A DNA stretch of 64,000 nt from an uncultured Fulvivirga sp. (GTDB lineage Bacteria > Bacteroidota > Bacteroidia > Cytophagales > Cyclobacteriaceae): contig CANMSE010000001.1 of assembly GCA_947500555.1 (NCBI GenBank), positions 558,001 through 622,000 of the forward strand, in the 5' to 3' direction. Position 1 is the stretch's first letter. Each line of letters begins with the position of its first letter. This document shows, in pieces, positions 34,024 through 42,942 of this stretch. The notes under the pieces are model-generated. The model worked only from the letters and a program-made list of their open reading frames with translations, was not told the DNA's origin and did not search any database. A program made the translations under genes and the position numbers.

Positions 34024-34272
34024 ATGTTAAACGTCAGATTACCAAAGGAAATAGAAGAGCAGCTAAAAAAGTATGCTGATCAACATGATCTATCAAAAAC
34101 AACTGTTGTTAAAGAAGCATTGACCATGTATCTCACCAGAAAAGGGCTATCCAATAGGCCTTATGAGTTAGGCATAGATTTATTTGGTAATCAAGGTAGT
34201 GACCAAGCTGATAACTCAACCACATACAAATCTAAAATAAAGAAGAAGCTACGTGAGAAGTACACTCATTGA
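34024..34272 (+). CDS. Ribbon-helix-helix antitoxin (CopG-like)
   Basis: 82 residues. The N-terminal ribbon MLNVRLPKEIEEQLKKYA is followed by the two helices of a MetJ/Arc fold (LSKTTVVKEALTMYL), with a charged, probably unstructured tail that would neutralise the toxin. It overlaps the PIN-domain toxin gene by 20 nt. Length, order and the tandem operator upstream all fit a VapB-type antitoxin that autoregulates its operon. Confidence 0.88.
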   Translation: MLNVRLPKEIEEQLKKYADQHDLSKTTVVKEALTMYLTRKGLSNRPYELGIDLFGNQGSDQADNSTTYKSKIKKKLREKYTH

Positions 34273-34663
34273 TGCGGGTCCATTGATTGCATTGTTTGAT
34301 AAGAGTGATAAATATCATTTAAAAGCTATACATTTCATCAAAGAATATCAAGGGCAGCTTTGGACTACCTGGCCTGTCATAACTGAAGCTTCTCATATGC
34401 TAGACTTTAGTGTAAGTGCTCAGATAAATTTATTGGAATGGATAAAAAGAGGGGGTCTTCAGCTTTTTCAATTAGATACCGACCATCTATATAGAATCAT
34501 AGCATTATCCAAAAAATTTAGTGATGTGCCTATGGACTTGGCTGATGCTTCATTGGTTGCAGCTTCAGAAGCCTTGAAAATAAATGAAATAGCCAGTATT
34601 GATTCGGACTTTTATATCTACCGAGATATACGAAATAAGTATCTGAATAACGTATTTATTTAG
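34253..34663 (+). CDS. PIN-domain ribonuclease toxin (VapC-like)
   Basis: 136 residues from a GTG start at 34253, inside the end of the antitoxin gene. The PIN acidic residues are in place: Asp7 in LIDAGPLIALF, Glu45 in VITEASHML, Asp98 in DLADASLVAAS and Asp117 in ASIDSDF. They chelate the metal of the RNase active site. VapC toxins cut tRNA or rRNA and slow growth when the antitoxin is degraded. No other start fits the conserved N-terminal strand. The family call is firm; the target RNA is unknown. Confidence 0.9.
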   Translation: MRSTLIDAGPLIALFDKSDKYHLKAIHFIKEYQGQLWTTWPVITEASHMLDFSVSAQINLLEWIKRGGLQLFQLDTDHLYRIIALSKKFSDVPMDLADASLVAASEALKINEIASIDSDFYIYRDIRNKYLNNVFI

Positions 34664-35006
34664 ATCGTTTCTTCTTGCTCGATATAGCTTTAGGATTAAA
34701 GTCCAGACAGAGGTTTAGCCAATAGTCAAAGTCATCATCTAAATCTATTTCATCAGCATTTACTAATAAAAACCCCTTTAACACTCGTCCTGTAAAATCC
34801 ATTTGACGGCTGCCCTTACGCTGTAGTAACTCCTCATACATTTCAGGATCTACTCTAACCATTAACTCATTTTTCATTATACCAACACACATTTTATCGT
34901 TGACCATGAAGCATAATCCACCCATCATTTTCTTCTCTTCAAAAACAATTTTCTTCTGTCTAAATGAAGTTCTTATTCGGTCAGCTAAAAATTCATCATA
35001 TGCCAT
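34656..35006 (-). CDS. TfoX N-terminal domain protein
   Basis: 116 residues, a stand-alone TfoX/Sxy N-terminal domain: EEKKMMGGLCFMVNDKMCVGIM and LMVRVDPEMYEELL are its core, ending in a lysine-rich tail SSKKKRSK. In Gammaproteobacteria full TfoX regulates competence, but short single-domain versions are common in Bacteroidota and have no proven role. It is convergent with the toxin gene (8-nt overlap) and 1 nt from the potassium channel gene. Confidence 0.85.
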   Translation of the reverse strand: MAYDEFLADRIRTSFRQKKIVFEEKKMMGGLCFMVNDKMCVGIMKNELMVRVDPEMYEELLQRKGSRQMDFTGRVLKGFLLVNADEIDLDDDFDYWLNLCLDFNPKAISSKKKRSK

Positions 35007-35007
35007 A

Positions 35008-36405
35008 TTAAACCGCCAGGTCTCCTTCCTCGTGTACTATTTCTGTTTTTCTTTCTCTCGCAAGTAATGCAAAGCCAAAGGTTAGCACCCCAACCCTTCC
35101 TATAAACATAAGTACTGTTAATAAAATTTTACCTGCAGTACTGAGACCCCCTGTGATGCCCATACTTAACCCCACCGTACCTAGAGCAGAAGATACCTCA
35201 AATAGAAGCTCTTCGAACGTAAAATTTTCAAAAAAGGATGTCAGGAAAGTAAAGAAGAAAATTAAGCTGGTATAGAAAATGAATGTTGAAGTGGCGACAT
35301 ATAGTCGTTCAAAAGGAATTATTTTATCAAAAAAAGTGATCTTTTTAGCTCCCTTAAGGCGGCTTTTTAAAATCGCAAAAACTGCGGTCAGTGTGGTTAT
35401 TTTAAGCCCTCCTGCTGTACCGGATGGTGATGCCCCTAGATACATTAGAAAAATAACCGATAGTAATATTGGCAATGAAAGTGAGCCTGTCGGAATAGTG
35501 GCAAAACCTACAGTGGTCATTGCGGTCATCGCTTGAAAAAAAGATTTTAGCCAGCTTGACTCACCATTTGAAACCACAGATGGTTCAAAAAAATAAGTTA
35601 GAACTGTACTTCCAAGTAGCAGTACTACAAAACCCACTACTACTATTTTAGTGGTAAAAGTCAGTTTTTTCGACTTACCTGATAGTCTATACCAAAGATC
35701 AGTAATCACAATAAAACCCAGGGAGCCTGCAATTGCTAATACGGAAATAATACTATTGACATAAATGCTATCTTGAAAATCAATAAAACTGTTATCATAA
35801 AGGCCGAAACCGGCTGTACAGAAAGCCGAAACGCTATGAAATATACTATACCATACAGCTCCTCCGGTTTCCATGATGTTATTAAAAGCAAAAAAGAAGC
35901 AAATGGCTCCTAACGTTTCCATTATAATGGTAAAATAAATCACACTTTTAAGAAAGTCTTTGATTTGAATGGACTTGGGCATGGTGAATGCGGTACCCAA
36001 CATTTTCTTATGCCAATGGCTAATGTTGTTGGTGGTATAAAGCAAATAATAAGTGGTTAGGGTCATATAACCTATGCCTCCTACCTGAAACAGAAGTAGA
36101 ATTACAATCTGCCCTCCAAGATTAAATGATCCAGAAACACTTATGGGCACAAGCCCAGTGGTAGAAACAGCGGAAGCTGATATAAAGAGGCTATCTATAA
36201 ATAATACATCTACCCTTTGAAAAATAGGAAGTGCCAGGATAAAGGTGCCGACCAGTATATATAAGAAAAAGCCAATAACTATATTGACTTGCGGTGTCTG
36301 GCTCAGTTGAAATCTTTGATAACTGCTAAAGAGCCTCTTAAAGATGTTTTTCTTCACCTCATTAAGATAATATTTTAGACTAAATGAGGATAGATATAAA
36401 ACCAA
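35008..36405 (-). CDS. TrkH/KtrB-type potassium uptake channel subunit
   Basis: 465-residue inner-membrane protein with eight core helices arranged as four M1-P-M2 repeats. Their filter glycines are visible in SAVSTTGLVPISVS, SAFCTAGFGLYD, TAMTTVGFATIPTG and ALGTVGLSMGITG. Such channels import K+ with a cytosolic RCK gating protein (KtrA/TrkA), and none is encoded in the window. It abuts fabF head-to-tail (no gap), suggesting co-transcription of metabolically unrelated genes. Confidence 0.92.
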   Translation of the reverse strand: MVLYLSSFSLKYYLNEVKKNIFKRLFSSYQRFQLSQTPQVNIVIGFFLYILVGTFILALPIFQRVDVLFIDSLFISASAVSTTGLVPISVSGSFNLGGQIVILLLFQVGGIGYMTLTTYYLLYTTNNISHWHKKMLGTAFTMPKSIQIKDFLKSVIYFTIIMETLGAICFFFAFNNIMETGGAVWYSIFHSVSAFCTAGFGLYDNSFIDFQDSIYVNSIISVLAIAGSLGFIVITDLWYRLSGKSKKLTFTTKIVVVGFVVLLLGSTVLTYFFEPSVVSNGESSWLKSFFQAMTAMTTVGFATIPTGSLSLPILLSVIFLMYLGASPSGTAGGLKITTLTAVFAILKSRLKGAKKITFFDKIIPFERLYVATSTFIFYTSLIFFFTFLTSFFENFTFEELLFEVSSALGTVGLSMGITGGLSTAGKILLTVLMFIGRVGVLTFGFALLARERKTEIVHEEGDLAV

Positions 36406-37653
36406 TTAATTAGTGTATTTTCTAAAAATGGCAATGGCATTATGACCTCCAAAACCAAAGGTATTACTCATTGCATAGTTAATCTCTTTCTCCACTGCCA
36501 CTCCCATAGTGATATCAATACCTTCCGGTAATGCTTCATCCACTTTGGAAGTATTGATTGTTGGAGGAACAAGGGATTCATTCATCGCTTTTATTGTAGC
36601 TATGGCTTCTATTGCTCCTGCAGCCCCCAGTAGATGTCCGGTCATAGATTTAGTAGCACTTACCTGAAGATTTAACAGATTCCCTTTTGAAAGTGACTTT
36701 AACGCATTGATCTCTGATAAATCCCCAACGGGAGTAGAAGTAGCATGAAGATTAGCATAATCGATTTCATTTATAGAAATTCCAGCCTCTTCTAATGCCA
36801 TTTCCATGGCCAATTTAGCTCCTAAGCCTTCTGGGTGAGTTGCGGTACTGTGATAGGCATCATTTGACATGCCTGCTCCGACTACCTCTCCATAAATCTT
36901 AGCGCCTCTTCGCTTCGCATGTTCCAATTCTTCCAGAATCAATGCTCCTGCACCTTCACCCATGACAAAACCATCACGATTCTGGTCAAAAGGTCGGGAT
37001 GCAGACACGGGATCATCATTCCTTGTAGAAAGTGCTTTCATCGCATTAAACCCTCCAATGCCCGATTGAGTGATAGGGGCTTCTGAACCTCCCGTCAGCA
37101 TAACATCTGCCTTACCCCATTTTATGTAATTGTAAGCATCCATAATGGCAGAGGTTGAAGAAGCGCAGGCAGAAACAGTGCAGTAGTTGATACCCCTGAA
37201 CTCATTCTCTAATGCAATAGCTCCAGAAGGAGTATCGGCTAAAATCTTTGGAATAAAGAAAGGCGAGAATCTCGGTCCAATTTCAGATTTCGCATACTCC
37301 AAAATCTCAGTTTCAAAAGTAGTGATCCCTCCATTACCTGAAGCCCATATGACACCACTCTTATTCTTATCAAAATCTACTCCCTTGAGGCCTGACCGAT
37401 TCATTGCTTCCCTTGATGCAATCAATGAATACAACGTAAAAGGATCATTTTTCCTTATAGTCTTGGAATCAAAATGATCCAGTAAGTCTATATTTTTTAG
37501 CTCACAAGCAAATTGTGTCTTAAATAATGAAGTATCAAACTTCGTGATAGCTGCAGATCCACTCTTACCTTCCGTCAGCCCGGCCCAAAACTCTTCAACA
37601 GTATTACCAATCGGTGTTAATGCACCCATTCCTGTTATTACTACTCTATACAT
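36406..37653 (-). CDS. fabF: 3-oxoacyl-[acyl-carrier-protein] synthase II
   Basis: 415-residue condensing enzyme of fatty-acid elongation. The catalytic nucleophile is Cys163 in VSACASSTSA, with His in HATSTPVGD and in TKSMTGHLLGAAGA (the Lys of ATKSMTGH is also conserved). ANLHATSTPVGD, SNTFGFGGHN and the length match FabF rather than FabB. It is the first gene of a two-gene run with the potassium channel subunit. It may be a housekeeping enzyme or one used for a specialised acyl chain, since no acpP or other fab gene is adjacent. Confidence 0.92.
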   Translation of the reverse strand: MYRVVITGMGALTPIGNTVEEFWAGLTEGKSGSAAITKFDTSLFKTQFACELKNIDLLDHFDSKTIRKNDPFTLYSLIASREAMNRSGLKGVDFDKNKSGVIWASGNGGITTFETEILEYAKSEIGPRFSPFFIPKILADTPSGAIALENEFRGINYCTVSACASSTSAIMDAYNYIKWGKADVMLTGGSEAPITQSGIGGFNAMKALSTRNDDPVSASRPFDQNRDGFVMGEGAGALILEELEHAKRRGAKIYGEVVGAGMSNDAYHSTATHPEGLGAKLAMEMALEEAGISINEIDYANLHATSTPVGDLSEINALKSLSKGNLLNLQVSATKSMTGHLLGAAGAIEAIATIKAMNESLVPPTINTSKVDEALPEGIDITMGVAVEKEINYAMSNTFGFGGHNAIAIFRKYTN

Positions 37654-37806
37654 AAGTGATAATAATTTGTTTAAATTATTGCAAAAAATGTTTTAATACA
37701 TCAGTAGAGCCTACTGCTAAAGCCTGATTTTAAATTATGCAGCAGCCAGGCCAACTTATCATATATATTTCTGAACTTTAAACCTTAAAGTAACCAAAAC
37801 TAGACC

Positions 37807-38607
37807 ATGCGCTTATTATTTGCTATCGCTATTATTTTATTTTCATGTAGCGAACAATCAGAGGAGCCTAACCCTCAAACGCCTGCTGTACCACAACCAG
37901 AGGATGAAGAGACAACTGAAGTATTCAATTTAATAATTGACAAAATTATTGTAGATGGTAAGACAGGTTTCGACTTTCACTATGAAAATGATCAACTTGT
38001 CAAAATTGACTTATATAATACTTATGAAGGTGAAATCTACGGTAGCAGATTGTACTTCTACGAAGATGATTTAATAATTAGAATGGAAGAAGTGTATACA
38101 ACCGGATTTAATCAACGGACTCATACATTCACATATGAAAATGGTAAAATAGTGCGATCTGATGAGACTGCAGAATCCGGCTATGTATCATTTGACATTT
38201 ATAGTTATGATGATAAAGAAAGACTAATGCGATTTGAAAAGTATGAAGGTACTGAAGAGCCATTCATAGAAGATGATAATTTGTATTTTGAATATGACGA
38301 AAATGATAAATTAACTAGACTAATAAGTCCTGAAGTTTATATACCATCTCTTGGAGAATACGTTGACTTGATGGTTAATATCAAGGTTGATGATAAAATT
38401 AACCCGTTTAAAAGTTTGCCATACAGAGCATTTCAGGGATTGCTCCATTCCAACATTTATCCGATCCCGAATAATGTCGTAGTAGCTGAATCAGAGTTCT
38501 TCGGTACAAAAAACGACTATCAACATGAATATAATGAACAAAATTATCCGGTTTCGTTTATTAATTCTGATGGGTTTAAAGTTGAATATAAATATGTTGA
38601 TGAATGA
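37807..38607 (+). CDS. Lipoprotein with YD-like repeats
   Basis: 266 residues with a short lipoprotein signal (MRLLFAIAIILFSC, SEQSEE next), a proline-rich acidic spacer (PNPQTPAVPQPEDEE) and a beta-rich mature domain. Its motifs recur in RHS/YD-like outer-membrane proteins: FHYENDQLVKIDLYNTYEG, FTYENGKIVRSDE, YSYDDKERLMRFEKYEG, FEYDENDKLTRL, then YKYVDE. These make a repeat sheet resembling the DUF4595/YD type. Function unknown. It overlaps the next gene by 4 nt and is probably co-transcribed with it. Confidence 0.78.
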   Translation: MRLLFAIAIILFSCSEQSEEPNPQTPAVPQPEDEETTEVFNLIIDKIIVDGKTGFDFHYENDQLVKIDLYNTYEGEIYGSRLYFYEDDLIIRMEEVYTTGFNQRTHTFTYENGKIVRSDETAESGYVSFDIYSYDDKERLMRFEKYEGTEEPFIEDDNLYFEYDENDKLTRLISPEVYIPSLGEYVDLMVNIKVDDKINPFKSLPYRAFQGLLHSNIYPIPNNVVVAESEFFGTKNDYQHEYNEQNYPVSFINSDGFKVEYKYVDE

Positions 38608-39338
38608 ATTCTAAATTATCTCTCACACTAATTTTATTCTTTACCATTTTTTCAACTTGCTCATTAGCTCAAGACAACCTTTATCATGTATCAACCATCA
38701 GAGCTAAGCCTGGTAGTCTTTTGCAGTTAATCAGCCTGATCAAGGAAGACATAAGTGATTATAAATCATACGGAATTGATAAACCTTTTCTGATGCGGCA
38801 TTCTCAAGGCGATCACTGGGATTTACTCTTGATTTATCCTATCTCTTCGCTAGATGATCATTTCAAAGACAAGGGCATTGCGAAAAGGCAAGCTTCCAAC
38901 TCATTAGATCAACCGTACGAGAGCAGGTATTATGATTTAATCTCATTTCAGGAAGAACAAATTGTGAAAGGACCCAGCAAAAAGGTCTTTACAAAACGTT
39001 TTGAAAAATACGATTACTATCATGTAGAAATTTTCCAGGCACTTGCTGGTAAAAGAATGGAACTCTTGAAAGAGCGACAAATGGAAAATGTCTATCTCAA
39101 CGAACTTAAGCGCGATAACAACTTGATATTTACAAAAGTCATGGGTGGTGAAGCTGCTATATTTACAATAGGTTTTTATAGAGATCTCAAACACTTCGCT
39201 GAGAGCACAGATATTCCATTGGAAAAAGAAAATGAAGCAGCTAAAGTCGCTGGTTTTGAAAGTGTTTATACTATTGGGAGCTATTTGAGATCATTATTGC
39301 TGAAGCACAATGACACGTTGGCTAATGCAGTAAGATAA
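38604..39338 (+). CDS. Secreted protein of unknown function
   Basis: Not recognised. 244 residues with a signal peptide (MNSKLSLTLILFFTIFSTCS to LAQ). The mature region contains two similar halves, each with a stretch of the form HV(S/E)x-(A)KPG or QALAGKR followed by an aromatic helix. That suggests a dimeric alpha/beta-barrel (ABM-like) fold, but the match is weak. A two-gene unit with the upstream lipoprotein is supported by the 4-nt overlap. Confidence 0.65.
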   Translation: MNSKLSLTLILFFTIFSTCSLAQDNLYHVSTIRAKPGSLLQLISLIKEDISDYKSYGIDKPFLMRHSQGDHWDLLLIYPISSLDDHFKDKGIAKRQASNSLDQPYESRYYDLISFQEEQIVKGPSKKVFTKRFEKYDYYHVEIFQALAGKRMELLKERQMENVYLNELKRDNNLIFTKVMGGEAAIFTIGFYRDLKHFAESTDIPLEKENEAAKVAGFESVYTIGSYLRSLLLKHNDTLANAVR

Positions 39339-39341
39339 CAC

Positions 39342-41930
39342 CTATTTTTCTCTTAATGTTGACGAGGGCTCAGCTCTGGCAATTTTGAGCAGGTTAGTCC
39401 CTATCGTAAGTAGAATTGTTACTGTGATTAACAATACACTCGGGATAATTATTTTTAAATCAACAGGAACATGGTAAGCATTTACCTGATCCAAATAGTT
39501 CTTAACGAGGTATTGGCTCAGCGGTATCGAAAGAATGAGAGCAACACCTAGTATGATAATGTAGGGCTTATTCGTTATCAACGTAATGTGTCTCATAGTT
39601 GCACCCATTACCTTCCGTATACTTATCTCACGCATTCTTTTGGCTAACATCAATGATACTAGCCCATAGAGTCCGATAGAAGATAAAATAATAGAAATCG
39701 TGGCAAATAGTAAAAGTATTTTAGTCGGAATTGACATTTCTCTGAAGAAATTATCAAATATGGTATCCTGCCGATAGCCCAAATAGGGGAAATCAGGATA
39801 CATACTGCCCCAATCAGCTTTAATCTTATTCTCTAGTGAACTCAATGCATTTTCATTTTGGGTTCTTACTACAAGAAAGCGATGACTTTCTTCAGGAACG
39901 ATTTTGAAGGCCATTGCTCGTATTGGGGTATAAAAATTTTGATAATGGAAGTCTTGAATAACTCCAATAATTTGAAAATCACCTTCGGCAGTTTTTACGA
40001 CATCGTTTTCAATGTCATCAACATAAAATTGTCTAGCAAAGGTTTCATTCACGATCAACCCATTTTCTATATCAGAAGATTTATCTCCGTTAAAGGAATT
40101 GCCATCCATGAGTTGAAGCTTCAACGTATTGATATACTCAGGGCTTACATTATAAGTACGAACAGAGGCCTTTTCATTATTAAAAATAACATCAATACTA
40201 CTTGCCTTATCTCCAATATGATTCATGCCACTAGCCAGAGAAACGACTTCCGGGTATTGACTGAGCTTGAGCGAAAGTCCTTTGTATTGATCGTAATTTT
40301 CTGTAGGAATGACCAACAACGAAGATTGATCATACCCCCAATCAATATTTCTTTGAAAACTGCTGTTACTCATAAACGCTATTCCGGAAAAAATAATTAA
40401 GAAGGTAATCCCAAATTGAACTCCCAGGAAAAATCGGAAGAGATAGTTGTTGTTTCCCCCAAGTTTAAGTGTGCCTTTAAATATATTATTAGCGCTAAAC
40501 GATGAAATGTATAATGCAGGATACAAGCCTGAAAGTAGTCCTGTCACAAATGCTACACCTAACAAGAATAACCATAAGTAAGGACTCCAATAATTGATGC
40601 TAAATTCAAATGGGAAAAAGCTATTAAAAAGCGGCAGCAAAATACCTTGAGCCAGGACCAAGCCTAACAATACGGCAAATGAGCAAAGGAAAATATTCTG
40701 ACTTAAAAATTGTGTGATTAATTGACCACGCTTGGCGCCTACACTTTTTCTCAGGCCAATTTCCTTCAACCTTTTGGTAGCTGATACCAATGCAATATTG
40801 ATATAGTTGAAGCAAGCAATAAATAATAGTAAAAGTCCGAAAAATATTGCTCCGTAAAGAGTTGAAGGATTTTCTCTACCAACTACATTACCGACAATGG
40901 TATACTTAGTATTTGAAATATTATCAAACCTCAATAATTGAAGATTATCAATAATATATCTTGGCTTGCCCGCATTGTATGCCTGAATATAGTCGGCCTT
41001 TTTATTATCAAATTGATCAATAACCGGAGGGTTTTTAAACTTTATAAAAGTAGCACCTGCCAGAGATGTCCCTTGGTCATTATTTACAGGATTGATTTTT
41101 GAATTCACTAAAATATTAAAGCTGAAGTAGGCATTCGTTGGCAATTTCTCTGTCACAGCACCTACAGTCACAGGTATATTTTCACCGTTAATGACGAGAA
41201 TCATCTCTTTATCCAGAGGGTCTGCTAAACCGAAAAATTTTTCTGCAGCACGAGCGGTAAGAACTATTTTTGTCGGGTCGTATAACACATTTTTGCTGCC
41301 TGATTGAAGCGCAAAACTGAAGGTATTTAAAAAGTCATCATCTACAAACTCTACAGGTTCTTCAATAACGATATCATTGTATCGTATAACCGCATGGCCT
41401 TTGGTAAATCTGGTAATGTATTCTATTCCAGAAATGTCATCATTTAATACTGATTCTATGTTTGCAGGGGATTTGGCCCAGATAAACTTATCGTTATTCA
41501 CATCCCTTGCTTCACTTGTAATTAGGTATATCTCATCCTGATTATCGATAAAATCGTTGGCCGTAAGGATGTTCATAATAAATAAATAGAGAATGATGCA
41601 ACATGAAATAGATACGGAAAGCCCAACTATACTGATGAAAGAAGTGGTCTTGTTTGTTTTAATACTACGAAGAGTGAGTTTAAAATAATTTGAAAACATC
41701 ATAATCGAGTTGTTTGAGTTATTAATACCTTTTAAAGCAAATGGCCTAAACATACTTATCACATCCCTGTACAGCATCCATTTAGCTTTTCGTTTACCGT
41801 ACTTATCGACCCTGTAATCAAAGGTTTCCAGCAGGTCACCTTCAACCCTTTCTATCAGGCTATCCTTACAAAAGGATCGAAGCAACTTAAACGGCCATTC
41901 CGGTGCTATTTGATCATCATTTTCACTCAT
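39342..41930 (-). CDS. FtsX/MacB-type ABC transporter permease with permease-prefix domain (module 2)
   Basis: 862 residues with the same plan as the permease at 12758-15358. A prefix domain (EWPFKLLRSFCKDSLIERVEGDL), a membrane helix (about 105-120), a periplasmic domain, and an FtsX block with TKRLKEIGLRKSVGAKRGQL lead to a second periplasmic domain and a terminal FtsX block (RMREISIRKVMGAT). The sequence is well diverged from module 1, so these are separate paralogues of one family. No ATPase gene is nearby. It overlaps the PadR gene by 4 nt and is presumably repressed by it. Confidence 0.9.
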   Translation of the reverse strand: MSENDDQIAPEWPFKLLRSFCKDSLIERVEGDLLETFDYRVDKYGKRKAKWMLYRDVISMFRPFALKGINNSNNSIMMFSNYFKLTLRSIKTNKTTSFISIVGLSVSISCCIILYLFIMNILTANDFIDNQDEIYLITSEARDVNNDKFIWAKSPANIESVLNDDISGIEYITRFTKGHAVIRYNDIVIEEPVEFVDDDFLNTFSFALQSGSKNVLYDPTKIVLTARAAEKFFGLADPLDKEMILVINGENIPVTVGAVTEKLPTNAYFSFNILVNSKINPVNNDQGTSLAGATFIKFKNPPVIDQFDNKKADYIQAYNAGKPRYIIDNLQLLRFDNISNTKYTIVGNVVGRENPSTLYGAIFFGLLLLFIACFNYINIALVSATKRLKEIGLRKSVGAKRGQLITQFLSQNIFLCSFAVLLGLVLAQGILLPLFNSFFPFEFSINYWSPYLWLFLLGVAFVTGLLSGLYPALYISSFSANNIFKGTLKLGGNNNYLFRFFLGVQFGITFLIIFSGIAFMSNSSFQRNIDWGYDQSSLLVIPTENYDQYKGLSLKLSQYPEVVSLASGMNHIGDKASSIDVIFNNEKASVRTYNVSPEYINTLKLQLMDGNSFNGDKSSDIENGLIVNETFARQFYVDDIENDVVKTAEGDFQIIGVIQDFHYQNFYTPIRAMAFKIVPEESHRFLVVRTQNENALSSLENKIKADWGSMYPDFPYLGYRQDTIFDNFFREMSIPTKILLLFATISIILSSIGLYGLVSLMLAKRMREISIRKVMGATMRHITLITNKPYIIILGVALILSIPLSQYLVKNYLDQVNAYHVPVDLKIIIPSVLLITVTILLTIGTNLLKIARAEPSSTLREK

Positions 41931-42253
41931 TGCATCGAAATATTTGGGATTAGTGAAAACAGTGAATTTCGTAGTTCCCTTGTTTTGACCAAAGCCGACC
42001 TACCAGCTGCAGTCAACATATAAAAAACCTTTCTTCTTCCGCGCCTGGCTTTTGTAGATTCTCCATAATGGGATTTGATAAAGCCTTTTTCCATGAGCCT
42101 ATTTAACGAAGAATGAACTGCCCCTACACTAGGATTTCTTCCAGTTTGATTTTCTACCTCTTGCATAATGGCTGCACCGTATGCATTATCTTGAAGTACC
42201 CCTATGATTAGAAGTACAAGTTCCTCGAACTCCCCCAGGTTAGTCCCTTTCAT
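41927..42253 (-). CDS. PadR-family transcriptional regulator (module 2)
   Basis: 108-residue short-type PadR: GEFEELVLLIIGVL, YGAAIMQEVE, PSVGAVHSSLNRLMEKGFIKS recognition helix, RRGRRKVFYMLTAAGRSAL wing. It mirrors the PadR of module 1 in length, motifs and coupling to the permease gene. A 6-bp-arm inverted repeat lies upstream (42282-42297) and may be its operator. Confidence 0.92.
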   Translation of the reverse strand: MKGTNLGEFEELVLLIIGVLQDNAYGAAIMQEVENQTGRNPSVGAVHSSLNRLMEKGFIKSHYGESTKARRGRRKVFYMLTAAGRSALVKTRELRNSLFSLIPNISMQ

Positions 42254-42281
42254 TAAATAAATTCTTATTTGTAGAGTTTAG

Positions 42282-42297
42282 ACTGCAAATGTGCAGT
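42282..42297. promoter_or_regulatory. Inverted repeat upstream of PadR module 2
   Basis: ACTGCA-AATG-TGCAGT: perfect 6-bp arms with a 4-bp centre, 29-44 bp before the PadR start. It fits a dimeric winged-helix operator. It is unlike the direct repeat seen upstream of module 1, so this is only a candidate. Confidence 0.35.
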
Positions 42298-42334
42298 AAA
42301 GGTTACACTCCTTCAAATAAATCATCCAAAAAGT

Positions 42335-42787
42335 CTATATGAGAGTCTTCTCAAAGCACAGGCTGTTCTCTATTCCTTTGTATTGCCCGTAATTGGGAAT
42401 AGTTTCATAACCATTCTTTTTATAAAAACCCACAGCTTCAAATTGGCGAACCCCTGTTTCTAAAATGGTTTTTTTATAACCGAACTCCTGAGCCCACGTT
42501 TCAAGCTCTTTTAGAACAAGGGTGGCAACTCCCTGACCTCGCCCCTTGGGTGAAGTATACATTCTTTTCACTTCCACGCTATCAGCGTCAAACTCTTTAA
42601 TAGCACCAGATCCGACAGCAACTCCCTCATCATAAGCCAGCACAACATGGTTAATATTATCCAATTTATTGAACTGATCATAGAAAGAATGCTCTTCACC
42701 ATCAGTAATAGTGAGGTAAACATCCAGTTGCTCCACTAGTGTTAGAAAATCTTGATTCTTAGATGTAGTACGCTTAAGCTTGATCAT
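42335..42787 (-). CDS. GNAT N-acetyltransferase
   Basis: 150-residue single GNAT domain. Motif A is KRMYTSPKGRGQGVATLVLKEL with the acetyl-CoA loop RGQGVA; the C-terminal GVRQFEAVGFYKKNGYETI is the usual end. Substrate unknown. Monocistronic and divergent from the nucleotide-cyclase gene. Confidence 0.9.
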   Translation of the reverse strand: MIKLKRTTSKNQDFLTLVEQLDVYLTITDGEEHSFYDQFNKLDNINHVVLAYDEGVAVGSGAIKEFDADSVEVKRMYTSPKGRGQGVATLVLKELETWAQEFGYKKTILETGVRQFEAVGFYKKNGYETIPNYGQYKGIENSLCFEKTLI

Positions 42788-42942
42788 TGATTATGGCCCT
42801 GTAAATAGTTCTTATTAACGGTAAAAGTATATTCAAGTTTTTTTGACTATCTATCTTGGAAAGGATGACATAAAACTATCTCTTCTCACAACAATTGATA
42901 CATTTAAACTACTAATTTTGATATAATGATTGAAATTTTCTA

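Noticed and set aside
39858..40400. Open frame of 180 codons on the plus strand within permease module 2
   Set aside because: Antisense shadow of the permease; composition is not protein-like and there is no start context.
42895..42920. TTG plus TAATTTTG as promoter of the cyclase gene
   Set aside because: The -7 box fits but the spacing of 15 nt is too short for confidence.
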